64,000 bases of DNA from Gloeothece verrucosa PCC 7822 (GCF_000147335.1 NC_014501.1:682001-746000), one strand, 5' to 3'. Positions 1 to 11,163 are shown, counted from the stretch's first letter. Numbers and translations are program-made. Notes: generated by a model from the letters alone, not told the origin.

Positions 1-232
1 AAGCTTGGAAAAAGTTAGATATTTCTTGAGTAAATATTGGGTCTTGTAGCAGTTCTAATAGAAGAATATCAACAATTTCATCAACATTGCGTTGACCATC
101 AATTAACCTAACTAAACGGTAATAAAGAGGATCTTGTAAACAGACTGATTCTCGCTCAGATATAAAAAATATAGTGTCTGGTTCTAGGATTTCTATTAAG
201 TAAGCCGGATTCAAGCAAGGGTAATTCAGCAT
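1..232 (-). CDS. Partial TOMM/azoline RiPP leader-binding (cyclodehydratase C-like) protein, N-terminal 77 residues
   Basis: Reading leftwards from an ATG at 232, the frame stays open to the window edge, so only the N-terminus is present. It reads like the start of TOMM precursor leader-peptide-binding proteins (SagC/HcaC-like, with an RRE wing-helix fold): a Leu-x-Pro-x-Tyr start, then IEILEPD, FFISER, LYYRL and a DGQRNVDEIV helix, in the order usual for that family. In such systems this protein holds the precursor leader and presents it to a YcaO enzyme that makes azolines. The catalytic partner and precursor would lie to the left of the window. The assignment rests on family memory for a short fragment. 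It diverges from the amidohydrolase gene at 532. Confidence 0.55.
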   Translation of the reverse strand, partial: MLNYPCLNPAYLIEILEPDTIFFISERESVCLQDPLYYRLVRLIDGQRNVDEIVDILLLELLQDPIFTQEISNFFQA

Positions 233-531
233 ATTGGTTAAAGCTTTTTGTCAAAGTATTTATAATCATACAAGGGACAATCATAAATCAAATTGTTAAT
301 CTCCTAGCACAAATGTTTTAGAATCATCGCTTTTTCGCTTATTTTACAAGATTGTATCAAACAATACAAAAACCCTTAGAGAGATTGATGTACTTGAAGC
401 CCAAATTTTCTCTAAACAAAATAACAGATTAAAAAACAGTATAGTCTAAACTGTATAACTAATATATACTGAATTTAACTTGTTTTTCCGAAAATTTCTG
501 CTAAAATCAAGGCATTTCCCCAAAAAATTTT
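233..531. promoter_or_regulatory. Divergent intergenic region with an operator-like inverted repeat
   Basis: About 300 AT-rich bases separate the leftward RiPP-like gene from the rightward amidohydrolase and should hold both promoters. The clearest structure is TTGTAT-N6-ATACAA at 352-369, a perfect 6+6 inverted repeat of the size bound by dimeric HTH regulators. A looser pair, CAGTATA ... TATACTG, lies around 438-473. No ORF with coding character is visible here. Confidence 0.3.
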
Positions 532-1617
532 ATGTTAAACGGATACAAAATTATTGATGCAGATTCTCATGTTATTGAGCCGCCTCAAATGTGGGCCAAA
601 TATATTGACCCTAAATTTAAGGACTTTGCCCCGTCTTTGGACATGAAAATTAAAGGAGAATTGATTACCGAAAAAGTCTCTCAGCAAGTCGAAAAAGAAG
701 GCAATAAGCAGATGATGCAAGCTCATCCCCATGCTTATCTGAGTCGTTATAGCCCTGAATCCCAAGTTGAAGAGATGGTTAAAATGGGGGTGGATATCGC
801 CTTTATTTATCCCACCTATGGACTTTGGTTATTTGCCATTGATTCCTTGCCGCCAGAAGTCATAGATGCTTTTACCCATGCTTATAATACCTGGTTATAT
901 GAAGAATTTTGCAGCTATGACCCAGCGCGATTAAAAGGTGTGGGGGCGATTAATCTGCATGATCCGGAAACAATGGTTAAAGAGCTAGAACGCATTGCCA
1001 ATTGGGGCTGGAAGGCGGTTTTTTTGCGCCCTAACCCCGTTAAAGGCAGAATTTTAAGCGATCCGTCCTATGAATCTTTTTGGAGTGCTTGTGAAGCTTT
1101 GGATATAGCTGTAGGCATCCATGAAGGAACCCATAGCCGCCTACCAACAACAGGGGCAGATAGATTTAATAGCCGTTTTGCCCTCCATGCTTGCTCCCAT
1201 CCAATGGAACAAATGATGGCATTATTGGCTTTGATTGAAGGGGGAGTTTTAGAGCGGCATCCTCAACTTCGAGTCGGTTTTTTAGAGTCGGGTTGTGGTT
1301 GGGTACCTTATTGGCTCTGGCGATTGGATGAAGAGTATAAGAACTTACGTTGGGAAGTTACAAACTATGTAAAAATATTCCCAACGGAGTATTTTCAACG
1401 TCAGTGTTTTGTGTCAATCGAACCTTCTGAGCCTTACTTGGCTCAACTGATTGAGTTCATTGGGACTGATCACGTGATTTTCGGTTCGGATTATCCTCAC
1501 ATGGATCATCAGCCGGACATTGTGAAAAAAACTCTAGCGCTTGAGTCACAGTTACCTCAAGAAACAGTACAAAAGATTGTTTGGGATAATCCCAGACGTT
1601 TTTACGGTTTGAATTGA
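532..1617 (+). CDS. Amidohydrolase-2 family metal-dependent hydrolase/decarboxylase
   Basis: This 361-aa cytoplasmic TIM-barrel protein has the length and motifs of the amidohydrolase-2 family, which includes ACMSD-like decarboxylases. It opens with IIDADSHVIEPP (residues 7-18), supplying the Asp-x-Ser-His metal site of this branch. A GIHEG strand follows near residue 196, then the HACSHPMEQMMAL helix, and the final metal-binding aspartate sits in FGSDYPHMD (D320). The reaction cannot be read from sequence. The gene follows the divergent intergenic region and is 46 bp from the next gene, with which it may be cotranscribed. If the leftward gene is a RiPP cyclodehydratase component, this could be a tailoring enzyme, since some azoline RiPP pathways (bottromycin) use an amidohydrolase. 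That link is inference. Confidence 0.85.
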   Translation: MLNGYKIIDADSHVIEPPQMWAKYIDPKFKDFAPSLDMKIKGELITEKVSQQVEKEGNKQMMQAHPHAYLSRYSPESQVEEMVKMGVDIAFIYPTYGLWLFAIDSLPPEVIDAFTHAYNTWLYEEFCSYDPARLKGVGAINLHDPETMVKELERIANWGWKAVFLRPNPVKGRILSDPSYESFWSACEALDIAVGIHEGTHSRLPTTGADRFNSRFALHACSHPMEQMMALLALIEGGVLERHPQLRVGFLESGCGWVPYWLWRLDEEYKNLRWEVTNYVKIFPTEYFQRQCFVSIEPSEPYLAQLIEFIGTDHVIFGSDYPHMDHQPDIVKKTLALESQLPQETVQKIVWDNPRRFYGLN

Positions 1618-1663
1618 AAATTTTTCATTTTTTGTTAACACTAAACAAAGGTAAATTACTATC

Positions 1664-2821
1664 ATGACTAATTCTATTGAAGTAACTCCATCTATCACCA
1701 CAGATAGAGAAGGTGACGATAAATATTATCAGATTTTAATAGTTACTCCGCGTCCTGGGGTAACAGAACCAAAAAACATAAATGTAAAAATAGTAACTAA
1801 AACGAAAAAAGACTTTAGCGACAAAGGAGATCCACTAAAAGGAGCATATTATTATCTTGATCTTGATAAAAATAATAATAAAACCATAGGTGATGATTTA
1901 CCCTCTAATGGATTAGCTTTTGCTGATGGGTTTATAAAAACAATGTTCCCCAATTCAAAAGACGGTACAAATACAGAAATAACCGCTATAAGTAATGTAA
2001 ATAATTTGTATATAACCACGCGATCACTATATATTACCCGCAAAATATCCCAGTTACTGGCCAAAAGTTGGTATGCTTATTTAGAGGCAACGAATCCCAA
2101 AAACTCTGATATTTGGAAGAATTTTGTCAATGGTAACTGGGCCAATATTGACTTGAAAATATTAGATGGTCTCATAATCAGAGAAATTCTATTATTTGAT
2201 AGCCAATATTCTCCTGATAATTATGAGTTTAACAAAGAAGAGATCAAAATGATGTCTAAAGGCCACTCAAACACTTTTATTTTACCTACCAGTAAAGCTT
2301 GGCAGGGAATTTGTTTGAGCCTTTTATTGGGAGGACAGGTATATTATGAAATGGGTCAATATCAAACAGAATATTATCAACCGATAGGTGAAGGAACAAC
2401 AAATAATGAAACACAAGAAAATCCTAAAATAACAAAAGAAGGAGTTGATTACGCTCTGAAATCCAAATACTACCATCGCGTTTCTCAACCTATTCTTAGT
2501 ACATTTGAGATGGTTGCCAGATATACAATAGAAGTGAGTCGGAATAGGTTTGAAGGCGAAATACAAGAATTACAAATCAGTCCAAATCAAACCAATTCTA
2601 TTTTCAAAGCCATTATTCCCTACCCTCCAATACCTTCAGAAAGAAATCTTTCTATAGAGGATATTGAAAAATGGGCTTACGCTGAAGATGATGAAGATGA
2701 TCAATCTAATGAGACAAAACTGCCCTTTTATGATAAAGATCAAAACGACCGAAAGAAATATAACCTAAATGTAAAATATGTATCACCTCCTTTTCCCTAT
2801 TTACCTTTAAGTACAACTTAG
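1664..2821 (+). CDS. Hypothetical protein, 385 aa
   Basis: I do not recognise this protein. It starts at an ATG behind a weak AAAGG and has no signal peptide or membrane segment. The first 130 residues are rich in beta-prone and charged stretches. The middle part is more helical (ISQLLAKSWYAYLEA near 130-145, then WQGICLSLLLGGQVYYEMGQY). The end is acidic (AEDDEDDQ) followed by a Pro/Tyr-rich tail. It lies 46 bp after the amidohydrolase on the same strand and is followed by a terminator-like hairpin, so the two probably form a short operon. A substrate or structural role in the neighbouring RiPP-like locus is possible but unsupported. Confidence 0.6.
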   Translation: MTNSIEVTPSITTDREGDDKYYQILIVTPRPGVTEPKNINVKIVTKTKKDFSDKGDPLKGAYYYLDLDKNNNKTIGDDLPSNGLAFADGFIKTMFPNSKDGTNTEITAISNVNNLYITTRSLYITRKISQLLAKSWYAYLEATNPKNSDIWKNFVNGNWANIDLKILDGLIIREILLFDSQYSPDNYEFNKEEIKMMSKGHSNTFILPTSKAWQGICLSLLLGGQVYYEMGQYQTEYYQPIGEGTTNNETQENPKITKEGVDYALKSKYYHRVSQPILSTFEMVARYTIEVSRNRFEGEIQELQISPNQTNSIFKAIIPYPPIPSERNLSIEDIEKWAYAEDDEDDQSNETKLPFYDKDQNDRKKYNLNVKYVSPPFPYLPLSTT

Positions 2822-2850
2822 AAAATTTGAGATTGGGAAGTCGTGAAGTA

Positions 2851-2882
2851 CCCCTCTCTACTTCCTTAAAAGAGGGGCTTTC
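2851..2882 (+). terminator. Rho-independent terminator-like hairpin
   Basis: CCCCTCT (2851-2857) pairs with AGAGGGG (2871-2877), and a short C/T-rich tail follows. It lies 30 bp after the stop of the 385-aa gene and before the kinase gene. The T tract is weak, so efficiency is uncertain. Confidence 0.45.
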
Positions 2883-2975
2883 TCCCCTCAAAGTTGCGTT
2901 GTCTTCAAAGATAGCGCAACTACTGTTGTTACAGATTAGCAAAACAAATAAATTCATCTATGATATCAATATAGT

Positions 2976-5900
2976 ATGGATACAATAATAAATTACGATT
3001 TGACTGAGAAAATTTATGAAAGTGCTAATTCATTAGTCTACCGAGGAATTCTCAAGCATAATAATCGACCAGTAATTCTGAAGATTCTTAAAGAAGATTA
3101 CCCCTCTCCTTCAGAATTGACTCGATATAAACAGGAATATAAAATTACCTGTTCCTTAAATGCAGATAACATTATTAAAGCTTACGATTTACAGCGATAC
3201 AAAAATAGTTTAGTGATGTTCTTGGAGGACTTTGGAGGACAATCTTTAAAGTTATTAATGTCCAAAGTTCCGTTTAGCTTAGAAGAATTTCTTATTATTG
3301 GCATTAAAATTGTTGAAGCTTTAGCCGTTATTCACGCTGCTAATATTATCCACAAAGATATTAATCCTGCCAACATTGTTTATAATCAAGAAACTGGTAA
3401 ACTGAAAATTATTGATTTTGGCATTTCTACCCTTTTATCTTCAGAAATACAGACCGTTTCCAATATCAATCAATTAGAAGGAACTTTAGCTTATATTGCT
3501 CCAGAGCAAACTGGAAGAATAAACCGAGGCATAGATTACCGGGCTGATTTTTATTCTTTGGGAGTAACTTTTTATGAAATGTTAACTCAACAACTTCCTT
3601 TTGAAAGTAATGATTTGATGGAGTTAGTTCATTGTCATATTGCACAGGAACCAAAAAGACCTGATGAAATAGTTTTATCTATTCCCTCGATTGTATCTAG
3701 TATAGTCTTAAAATTATTATCTAAAACTCCCGAAGAAAGATACCAAAGTGCTTGGGGAATTAAAGCAGATTTAGAAATTTGTCTTGAGCAACTAAAGACT
3801 ATAGGACATATTTCTCAGTTTACCTTAGCCAATCAGGATATTATTGATAAGTTTCAAATTCCCCAAAAACTCTACGGTCGAGAATCAGAAATTACTCAAT
3901 TGTTAACTACCTTTGAAAGAGTCAGTCAAGGGAGTTCAGAGATGATACTTATTTCTGGTTATTCAGGAATTGGTAAATCGGCTTTAGTCAATGAAATTCA
4001 TAAACCCATCACACAACAAAGAGGATACTTTATCAATGGCAAATTTGACCAATTGCAGAGGGATATTCCTTATACAATCATTACACAGGCTTTTCAAGAC
4101 TTAATTCGTCAACTCTTAAGTGAACCTCAAAAAGCAATAGTAACTTGGAAAAAAAAGATTTTAAAAGCTTTAGGAAATAATGGAAAAATCATCATTGATG
4201 TGATTCCTGATCTAGAAAAGATTATTGGTAAACAACCGTCTGTTGAGGAATTAAAACCAACTGAAGCACAAAATAGATTTAACTTATTTATTGAAAGATT
4301 TATTAAAGTTTTTACTCAAAAAGAACATCCTCTAGTTATATTTTTAGATGATTTACAGTGGGCAGATTTGCCATCTTTGAATTTAATTGAAAAATTAATG
4401 ACCAATACTGACAGCCAATATTTGTTGATAATAGGAGCCTATCGAGATAATGAAGTCAGTTCTACTCATCCTTTAATGTACACCTTAGACCAAATTAAAA
4501 AAACCCATACTAGAATTAATCAAATCACACTTGGTCCCTTGGCAATTAATCATGTTAATGAATTAGTTTCTGACACTTTACTTTGCTCACTCCAAAAGGC
4601 AAAATATCTAGCAGCTTTAATCACAAAAAAGACTGGTGGTAATGCTTTTTACATAACTCAATTACTCCAGACTTTGTACAAAAAAAAATTAATATTTTTT
4701 AACCAAAATTATTTTAATCTAAATGTTGAAAAAACTAAGAGAGGATATTGGCAGTGGGATATTGAGCAAATTCAAAGATTAGAAATAACTGATAATATAG
4801 TTGATCTAATGACAAAAAAAATCAAAAACCTGGATCAGACCACTCAGAATATATTGAAATTAGCCGCTTGTATAGGAAATAAATTTAATTTAGAAGTTCT
4901 TTCTATAGTTAATAGAAAATCACAAACAGTTACCTCTCAGGAATTGCAAATAGCAATTAAAGAAGGATTGATTATTCCTTTAAGTAATGACTATAAAGTC
5001 CCCCTGTTATGGAATCAGGAGGAAATGTCAACTGCTCCTGAAGAAATTTCCTCTGTTTTTATACCTAAATACCCCGAATATATTCCTTATAAATTTTTGC
5101 ATGATCGAGTTCAGCAAGCTGCTTATACTCTGATACCAGAAGACGAGAAAAATGCTATTCATCTACAAATAGGTCGTCTATTATTAAAAAATACTCAAGA
5201 ACATGAGTTAGAAGATAACCTTTTTAATATTGTTAATCAACTCAATAAAGGATCTGTGTTAATCACTGAGCAATTAGAAAAAAGTGAGTTAGCTAAATTA
5301 AATCTTAAAGCGGCTAAAAAATCTAAAGTATCTACAGCTTATGAAGCTTCACTTAAATATTTAGAAATTGGAACAGAACTATTAGAGACCAATAGCTGGA
5401 ATTGTCAATATGAATTAACCTGGGAATTGTATATAGAAACCTTAGAATTGCTCTACTTGAACATTCAATTTGAGCAATTTGAAGAAATGGCTGAATTGGT
5501 TATAAAAAAAGCTAAATATCTTCTCGATAAAGCAAAGGTAAAACAGCTAAAAATATTATATTATTATACGACATTTAAACCTAATAAAGCTATTGATACT
5601 GCTCTGGAAACTTTATTAGAATTTGGGATAAATATTTCTCTTTCTCAAGACCCTGGCAATATAGTCAATAAAATTACACAAGCACAAGAATTAATACAAT
5701 CATTTTTGGGAATTAAAAAGATTGAAGAACTAGCTAATTTACCTCTAATAAGTGACCCTTCTCAAATAGCAGTTACACTAATTTTACAACAAGTTGTTAC
5801 AGCTACACTTACAACAAACTTTCCTTTATTTGTAGAAGTAATATTAATCCAACTTAGTCTCTGTATAAAATATGGCAATCCACCTCACGCACCTTATATA

Positions 5901-8765
5901 TATAGCACTTATGGAATGGTTTTGTGCAGCTTAACAAAAGATATTAATTATGGATATGAATTTGGCAATCTAGCTCTTAAGTTAGTAGAAAATTTTAACA
6001 GTCCCAAATCAGAAGCTTTTGTTATACAAATGTATTATGGACAAATATGGCACTGGAAAGAGTTTCTCAGAAATACAGTAGCACAAAAAAAATTAATACA
6101 TGGGTTTAAAATAGGTATAGATAAAGGAGAGAATGAGTTTGCCTCTTATGCAGCTATAAATTATTGTTTAGTCAAATTTTTAAGTGGGCAATATTTAGGA
6201 GAAGTTGATGAAGAGTACCAAAAATATTCTAAATACCTCAAAAATTTAAAACAAGAATTTTGTATATATTCTATAAATATATTTCATAAAATTGTGATTA
6301 ATTTTTTGTGTAATAATGATAATGGCTTGATTATTGGCAATTCAATAAGTGAAGAAAAAGCCTATTTAAAAAAATGGATTGACAGCAATAACCAATGGTT
6401 AATATTATTTGTCTATTTTGCTAAGACTATTTATTTTTATTTTGCCAAAAATTATATTCAAGCTTATAATAATTCAATTAAAGCTGAAAAATATGTAATG
6501 GCTTCTAGCTCTTTTTTAACATCTCCTCAGCATAATTTTTATTCTTCTCTTTCTTTTCTTGCTCATTATGGCAGTTGTGATCTAAAGCAGCAAAAAGACT
6601 TGATGGAGCAGGTAGATAAAAATCAGGAGAGTATGAAAATATGGTCTAACAACTGTCAAGAAAATTTTCAACATAAATATGATTTAGTCGCCGCCGAAAA
6701 AGCGCGAGTCTTAAAATATAATTGGCAAGCAGAAGAACTTTATGAACGAGCGATTCAAGGAGCTAAAAAATATGAATTTCTCCACGAAGAAGCCTTAGCT
6801 TATGAACGAGCCGCAGAATTTTACCTGAACCTTGGCAGAGAAGAAGTTGGACAGTTATATCTAAGAAATGCTCACCATTGTTACAGCCGTTGGGGAGCCA
6901 AAGCTAAAGTCAAACAGTTAGAAGACGAATATCCACAATATTTTATATTAACTCCCAACCAAGGAACAGTTCTTAGCACAACTATTTCTACTAAAGGCAC
7001 TAACGGAGAAATACTTGACTTAACCACAGTTATTAAAGCATCTCAAGCCCTAGCTGGTGAAATTGTTCTGAGCAAATTGCTGGCAAAATTAATGAAAATC
7101 ATGATAGAAAATGCCGGCGCTCAAAAAGGCTTTTTGCTGGTACATTCTGATGATAACTGGGTCATAGAAGCCGCAGGAACAATAGATTCTGGTGACTTTA
7201 CCATTCTACAATCTATTCCTATATCCTCACAAGATGCCGCCACAGAAACCCCGTTGCTCTCAACCGCCATCATCAACTATGTCGCTCACACTCAAGAAAA
7301 TGTCGTTCTTAATAATGCCGCCCATAAGGGAATATTTACCCAAGACTCCTATATTGTTGCCACTCAACCTAAATCAATTCTTTGTTTTCCGCTACTGAAT
7401 CAAGGCAAATTAAGCGGTATTTTATATTTAGAAAATAATCTCACAACCGACGCATTTACACCAGATCGCGTCCAAGTCTTAACCATTCTTTCTAGTCAAG
7501 CGGCTATTTCTATTGAAAATTCTCGCCTCTATGCCACCTTAGAGGAAAAAGTCGAACAGCGTACACAAGAATTATCCCAAACCCTAGAACTTCTCAAAGC
7601 CACTCAAGCTAAATTAGAATTTGAAAACGCCCTGCTCAAAAGTGCTGAACTTGCCTCAACTTATGATTATCAAGTTGGCGGTAGTTTGCCGGTTGACGCT
7701 CCTACTTATGTGGTACGTTCCGCCGATCGTTACCTCTACAAAGCTTTAAAAAATGGAGAGTTTTGTTATGTTTTAAATACTCGGCAGATGGGTAAATCGA
7801 GTTTAATGGTAAGAATGATGCACCATTTACAGCAAGAGGGTTTTTGTTGTGCGGCTATCGATATGACGCGAATGGGCAACGAAAATATTACCCCCGAACA
7901 ATGGTATAAAGGATTAACGGTGGAATTATGGCAAGGGTTTGAACTGCTGGAGCGGGTAAATTTAAAAGCTTGGTGGCAAGAGCGATTGGATCTTTCTCCT
8001 GTACAGCGATTAAGTCGATTTTTTGAGGAAGTTTTATTAGCTGAAGTCCAATTGCCAGAGAATACACAACCTAAAATCGTGATTTTTTTAGATGAAATTG
8101 ATACTGTTTTGGGTTTAGATTTTACCGTTAATGACTTTTTTGCCTTGATTCGATCTTGTTATAACCAGCGTAATATTAATTCCCAGTATAAACGCTTATG
8201 TTTTGCTTTATTTGGTGTTGCTACTCCTAATGATTTAATTACTGATTATCGCCGCACACCGTTTAATATTGGCCAGGCTATTCAACTACATGGCTTTCAG
8301 CTACACGAAGCGCAACCCTTGCTGCAAGGACTTACAGACAAAGTTAGTAACCCACAAGCTGTATTAAAAGAAGTCTTATTCTGGACGAATGGGCAACCGT
8401 TTTTAACGCAAAAGATTTGCCAAATGATCCGTAGTTTATCGTCTTCTGTTCCTCACAAAACCGAAAAAGCATGGGTAGACAATTTAGTTAACACAAAGAT
8501 TATTGAAAATTGGGAGGCTCAAGACGAACCGGAGCATTTAAGGACAATACGTGATCGCATCCTGAAAGGGGAACAACAAGCTACCTCATTACTAGAACTT
8601 TATCGACAAGTTTTAGAGCAGGGAAAGATCAAGGCAGTTGATAGTCCAGAGGAGCGAGAATTGGTCTTATCAGGGTTATTAATTAAAGAACAAACTTATA
8701 TAAAAGTCCACAACCGAATTTATGAATTGATCTTTAACAAGAGTTGGATTGAGCTAAATTTATGA
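2976..8765 (+). CDS. Giant Ser/Thr kinase-AAA ATPase-GAF protein with C-terminal AAA-like (AAA_35) domain
   Basis: This 1929-aa multidomain signalling protein begins like the cyanobacterial Hstk kinases. It has a Ser/Thr kinase domain (about residues 8-275) with K36 in [15 protein letters not shown] (D128) and DFG (D147). A MalT/ORC-like AAA_16 ATPase follows, with Walker [10 protein letters not shown] near 327 and Walker [12 protein letters not shown] near 450, then a long helical TPR-like section (about 720-1310). A GAF domain spans about 1350-1510, followed by the coiled coil [18 protein letters not shown]. Hstk proteins usually have a histidine kinase after that coiled coil. Here the chain instead enters an AAA_35 domain (1567-1929) with [19 protein letters not shown] and Walker A TRQMGKSS. 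That makes it a kinase-to-STAND-like fusion. The next gene carries a related AAA_35 domain. Confidence 0.88.
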   Translation: MDTIINYDLTEKIYESANSLVYRGILKHNNRPVILKILKEDYPSPSELTRYKQEYKITCSLNADNIIKAYDLQRYKNSLVMFLEDFGGQSLKLLMSKVPFSLEEFLIIGIKIVEALAVIHAANIIHKDINPANIVYNQETGKLKIIDFGISTLLSSEIQTVSNINQLEGTLAYIAPEQTGRINRGIDYRADFYSLGVTFYEMLTQQLPFESNDLMELVHCHIAQEPKRPDEIVLSIPSIVSSIVLKLLSKTPEERYQSAWGIKADLEICLEQLKTIGHISQFTLANQDIIDKFQIPQKLYGRESEITQLLTTFERVSQGSSEMILISGYSGIGKSALVNEIHKPITQQRGYFINGKFDQLQRDIPYTIITQAFQDLIRQLLSEPQKAIVTWKKKILKALGNNGKIIIDVIPDLEKIIGKQPSVEELKPTEAQNRFNLFIERFIKVFTQKEHPLVIFLDDLQWADLPSLNLIEKLMTNTDSQYLLIIGAYRDNEVSSTHPLMYTLDQIKKTHTRINQITLGPLAINHVNELVSDTLLCSLQKAKYLAALITKKTGGNAFYITQLLQTLYKKKLIFFNQNYFNLNVEKTKRGYWQWDIEQIQRLEITDNIVDLMTKKIKNLDQTTQNILKLAACIGNKFNLEVLSIVNRKSQTVTSQELQIAIKEGLIIPLSNDYKVPLLWNQEEMSTAPEEISSVFIPKYPEYIPYKFLHDRVQQAAYTLIPEDEKNAIHLQIGRLLLKNTQEHELEDNLFNIVNQLNKGSVLITEQLEKSELAKLNLKAAKKSKVSTAYEASLKYLEIGTELLETNSWNCQYELTWELYIETLELLYLNIQFEQFEEMAELVIKKAKYLLDKAKVKQLKILYYYTTFKPNKAIDTALETLLEFGINISLSQDPGNIVNKITQAQELIQSFLGIKKIEELANLPLISDPSQIAVTLILQQVVTATLTTNFPLFVEVILIQLSLCIKYGNPPHAPYIYSTYGMVLCSLTKDINYGYEFGNLALKLVENFNSPKSEAFVIQMYYGQIWHWKEFLRNTVAQKKLIHGFKIGIDKGENEFASYAAINYCLVKFLSGQYLGEVDEEYQKYSKYLKNLKQEFCIYSINIFHKIVINFLCNNDNGLIIGNSISEEKAYLKKWIDSNNQWLILFVYFAKTIYFYFAKNYIQAYNNSIKAEKYVMASSSFLTSPQHNFYSSLSFLAHYGSCDLKQQKDLMEQVDKNQESMKIWSNNCQENFQHKYDLVAAEKARVLKYNWQAEELYERAIQGAKKYEFLHEEALAYERAAEFYLNLGREEVGQLYLRNAHHCYSRWGAKAKVKQLEDEYPQYFILTPNQGTVLSTTISTKGTNGEILDLTTVIKASQALAGEIVLSKLLAKLMKIMIENAGAQKGFLLVHSDDNWVIEAAGTIDSGDFTILQSIPISSQDAATETPLLSTAIINYVAHTQENVVLNNAAHKGIFTQDSYIVATQPKSILCFPLLNQGKLSGILYLENNLTTDAFTPDRVQVLTILSSQAAISIENSRLYATLEEKVEQRTQELSQTLELLKATQAKLEFENALLKSAELASTYDYQVGGSLPVDAPTYVVRSADRYLYKALKNGEFCYVLNTRQMGKSSLMVRMMHHLQQEGFCCAAIDMTRMGNENITPEQWYKGLTVELWQGFELLERVNLKAWWQERLDLSPVQRLSRFFEEVLLAEVQLPENTQPKIVIFLDEIDTVLGLDFTVNDFFALIRSCYNQRNINSQYKRLCFALFGVATPNDLITDYRRTPFNIGQAIQLHGFQLHEAQPLLQGLTDKVSNPQAVLKEVLFWTNGQPFLTQKICQMIRSLSSSVPHKTEKAWVDNLVNTKIIENWEAQDEPEHLRTIRDRILKGEQQATSLLELYRQVLEQGKIKAVDSPEERELVLSGLLIKEQTYIKVHNRIYELIFNKSWIELNL

Positions 8766-8823
8766 TATATTAATATTTTGTAGGTTCCCCATACTATCTT
8801 TCTTAGGTTTACTCTTGGTCATT

Positions 8824-10233
8824 ATGAATTTTAATTTAGATGAGGCAATAGGAATCGCTAATCAAGCCGTTTTAAAAAAGTTCTCGAGAAATTTAACTGA
8901 CTTAGAAATTATTATAATTAAAGGCGCTTGTGAACGCGAAGAATACGATCAGATAGCGGCTAAACACCAGTATGCCACCAGTTATATTAGCCAAGATGTC
9001 GCGCCCAAGCTTTGGAAACTGCTCACAGAAGCACTAGGAGAAAAAGTAAAAAAAAGTAATTTTAAGGAAGCTCTAAAACGACATTGGGATCATCAATCTA
9101 CTCATGAATATTACTTACTAAGTCCTCAAGCAATTACGGTTAATAAAGAGAAGCACAATGGCAAGCTAAAAGAATCCCCGTCTGCCAGCTATTCAAGCCA
9201 AGGTAAAGCGGATTTTACCACTTCAGAATTGTATGTAGAGCGTTCTAGTATTGAATTGCTCTGTTATGAAACTCTGTTACAGCCGGGTTCTCTGATTCGG
9301 GTAAAAGCGCCTAAATTAATGGGAAAAACTTCCCTGATGGAACGGGTATTAGCTAAGGTGAAAAAAGAGGGATATCGTACAGTGAGTTTAAGTTTAGAAA
9401 TGGCAGACCGGCAAACTCATCTGACTAACCTGAATAAATTTTTACGCTGGTTTTGTCTTTATCTGACGCGAGAGCTTAAGTTACCCAATAAGTTGAATGA
9501 ATATTGGGATGAAGAGGCTATGGGGGCTAAGGTAAGTTGTACAACTTATTTAGAAGAATATCTCTTGGCGGCGGCAGATAGCCCTCTCGTTTTATACTTA
9601 GATGATGCGGATGTGCTTTTTCCTTTCCCTGAAGTTTATGTAGACTTTTTTGGGTTATTACGTTCTTGGTATGAAAAGGGGAGAAGCCGCCCAAATTGGC
9701 AACAGTTACGATTAGCCATTGCTCATGCTACTGATGTTTATATTCGGCTCAATATTAAACAATCGCCATTTAATGTAGGATTACCTATTGAGTTACAAGA
9801 ATTCACAAAACAAGAAGTTCACGTCTTAGCCCAACAATATGGATTAGCCGAAGATTCATCTTTAATCGCTCCTTTAATGCAACTGGTTGGGGGTCATCCT
9901 TATTTGTTACAACTGGCATTTTCTCACCTGAAAAGTTACCCCAATGTCACCTTAGAGAAATTATTAGCTGAGGCTTCCACAGATGCGGGAATTTATAGTC
10001 ATCATTTGCGAGAACATTGGTTGAGTTTGCAAGAAGAACCGAAGTTAATGGCGGCATTGGAAACGGTGATTACTTCTAATAATCCCGTGCGATTAGAAAC
10101 CATATCAGCTTATCAGTTACAGAGTATGGGTTTAGTGAAGCTTGCCGGTAATGAAGTTGAGCCGCGTTGTCAGTTGTATCGGAGTTATTTTAGTGATCTG
10201 ATTGGAAATCAGGGGAACAAAAAGCCCAATTAA
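8824..10233 (+). CDS. vWA-MoxR-associated-type HTH plus AAA-like (AAA_35) domain protein
   Basis: The preferred start is the ATG at 8824. An upstream in-frame TTG at 8815 adds only three residues. Residues 1-85 form the N-terminal helix-turn-helix typical of vWA-MoxR-associated (VMAP) and many cyanobacterial NTPase proteins (LTDLEIIIIKGA, YDQIAAKHQYATSYISQDV, PKLWKLLTEALGEKV). Residues from about 140 to the end form an AAA_35 P-loop domain with Walker A KAPKLMGKTSL and an LYLDDADVLF Walker B-like strand. No effector domain is attached. Members of this group occur in predicted biological-conflict and signalling systems, but none of the classical partners (vWA, MoxR, trypsin) is adjacent. It follows the kinase fusion by about 60 bp and may be cotranscribed with it. 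Confidence 0.8.
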   Translation: MNFNLDEAIGIANQAVLKKFSRNLTDLEIIIIKGACEREEYDQIAAKHQYATSYISQDVAPKLWKLLTEALGEKVKKSNFKEALKRHWDHQSTHEYYLLSPQAITVNKEKHNGKLKESPSASYSSQGKADFTTSELYVERSSIELLCYETLLQPGSLIRVKAPKLMGKTSLMERVLAKVKKEGYRTVSLSLEMADRQTHLTNLNKFLRWFCLYLTRELKLPNKLNEYWDEEAMGAKVSCTTYLEEYLLAAADSPLVLYLDDADVLFPFPEVYVDFFGLLRSWYEKGRSRPNWQQLRLAIAHATDVYIRLNIKQSPFNVGLPIELQEFTKQEVHVLAQQYGLAEDSSLIAPLMQLVGGHPYLLQLAFSHLKSYPNVTLEKLLAEASTDAGIYSHHLREHWLSLQEEPKLMAALETVITSNNPVRLETISAYQLQSMGLVKLAGNEVEPRCQLYRSYFSDLIGNQGNKKPN

Positions 10234-10315
10234 CCCAGGATTCAAACAAGAAGAGGAGAATAAATGACAAACGCGCGAGTGCCTTTATAAAACAAAAAGT
10301 GATGCCACTTTAATT

Positions 10316-10723
10316 TTATCCACGTTGATCTGCTTGCAATGCAACTATAACAGTTTCGATGTCATCCCCTCGAGTAGCTGATTGGATGAATTTTATTGTA
10401 ACTGGAGCATCTTTTAAGTTTTGAAACTTGTAAGATTTCCACATAGTCATATTTGGAGAAAGTTCTATTGTATCTTGAGCTTGATCTTGAACTTCAAGTT
10501 GAACTGTCACTTGGGAGACGAAACTATCGTTTGTATAAAGAACTAACAGATCTTGCTGGGGGTTAATCGTAAGATTATAAGGTGAATCAATTTTATCCAT
10601 CTTTAAAATACATGGTTGGGTACTTAATACGCGGCAGGAGGTTTGGGCATAGGCAGGTTGTTCCTGGAAACCAAAAGCAAACACGATAGCAAGAGTAAGT
10701 ATCAGAAAAATTAGACGCTTCAT
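10316..10723 (-). CDS. Small secreted protein, array copy 5 (most diverged)
   Basis: A Sec signal peptide (about 26 residues, ending AYA-Q) precedes a mature domain of roughly 108 residues. That domain has a Cys pair (SCRVLSTQPCIL), then alternating beta-like strands, a YTNDSF motif and a W-x-x-Y motif. It is the most diverged of five tandem paralogues and the last in the direction of transcription. The Cys in the signal region of its siblings (ACGF) is Phe here, which argues for ordinary signal-peptidase cleavage at AxA rather than lipoprotein processing. The fold is probably an Ig-like beta sandwich (inference). Function is unknown. It starts 22 bp from the stop of copy 4. Confidence 0.75.
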   Translation of the reverse strand: MKRLIFLILTLAIVFAFGFQEQPAYAQTSCRVLSTQPCILKMDKIDSPYNLTINPQQDLLVLYTNDSFVSQVTVQLEVQDQAQDTIELSPNMTMWKSYKFQNLKDAPVTIKFIQSATRGDDIETVIVALQADQRG

Positions 10724-10744
10724 AGTTTTTTTCTTTCCTCATTA

Positions 10745-11143
10745 TTATGATTTTTTCCTATCTGCCTGTAAGACAACTACAATCAGATTCGGTTTTCCTA
10801 TTGCAGATGAAGCTTGAAATTGCACACCGTTAAAGTTCTGAATACGGTATTTTTCCCAAACAGACTCATTAGCTTCAAGATTTGTTATATCTTGAGACTT
10901 GCCTCCAACTTTTAAAGTAACTGATCCTGGATAAGTGAAATTGTTGTTTGTATAAACAACTAACAAAGGTAGATTCTGCGTGATATTCACATTTACAGGC
11001 TTATGGTTCTCTAGATTAAGAACACAGGGTTCGTAACTGGTCACAGTACAAGGGATTTGGGCATGGGCAGGTAATGCCTGGAAGCCACAAGCAACCACGA
11101 TAGCGAAAATAAATGCGAGTAGATCTTTAATTACACGCTCCAT
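10745..11143 (-). CDS. Small secreted protein, array copy 4
   Basis: This 132-aa protein has the shared signal peptide (FAIVVACGFQALPAHA-Q), cleaved after about residue 29, and the family domain. Visible features are the Cys pair IPCTVTSYEPCVL, the strand LLVVYTNNNF, and NESVWEKYRIQNF before a final hydrophobic strand ending in QADRK. It lies directly upstream of copy 5. The stem-loop leader described at 11164-11198 is placed just before its start. No function is known. The predicted location is the periplasm or outside the cell. Confidence 0.78.
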   Translation of the reverse strand: MERVIKDLLAFIFAIVVACGFQALPAHAQIPCTVTSYEPCVLNLENHKPVNVNITQNLPLLVVYTNNNFTYPGSVTLKVGGKSQDITNLEANESVWEKYRIQNFNGVQFQASSAIGKPNLIVVVLQADRKKS

Positions 11144-11163
11144 CGTTTTTTTCCTTTCTTATT

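Noticed and set aside
2324-2566. Minus-strand frame inside the 385-aa gene
   Set aside because: It is a shadow frame rich in Cys, Phe and Ile without a ribosome site. The plus-strand frame is longer and better composed.
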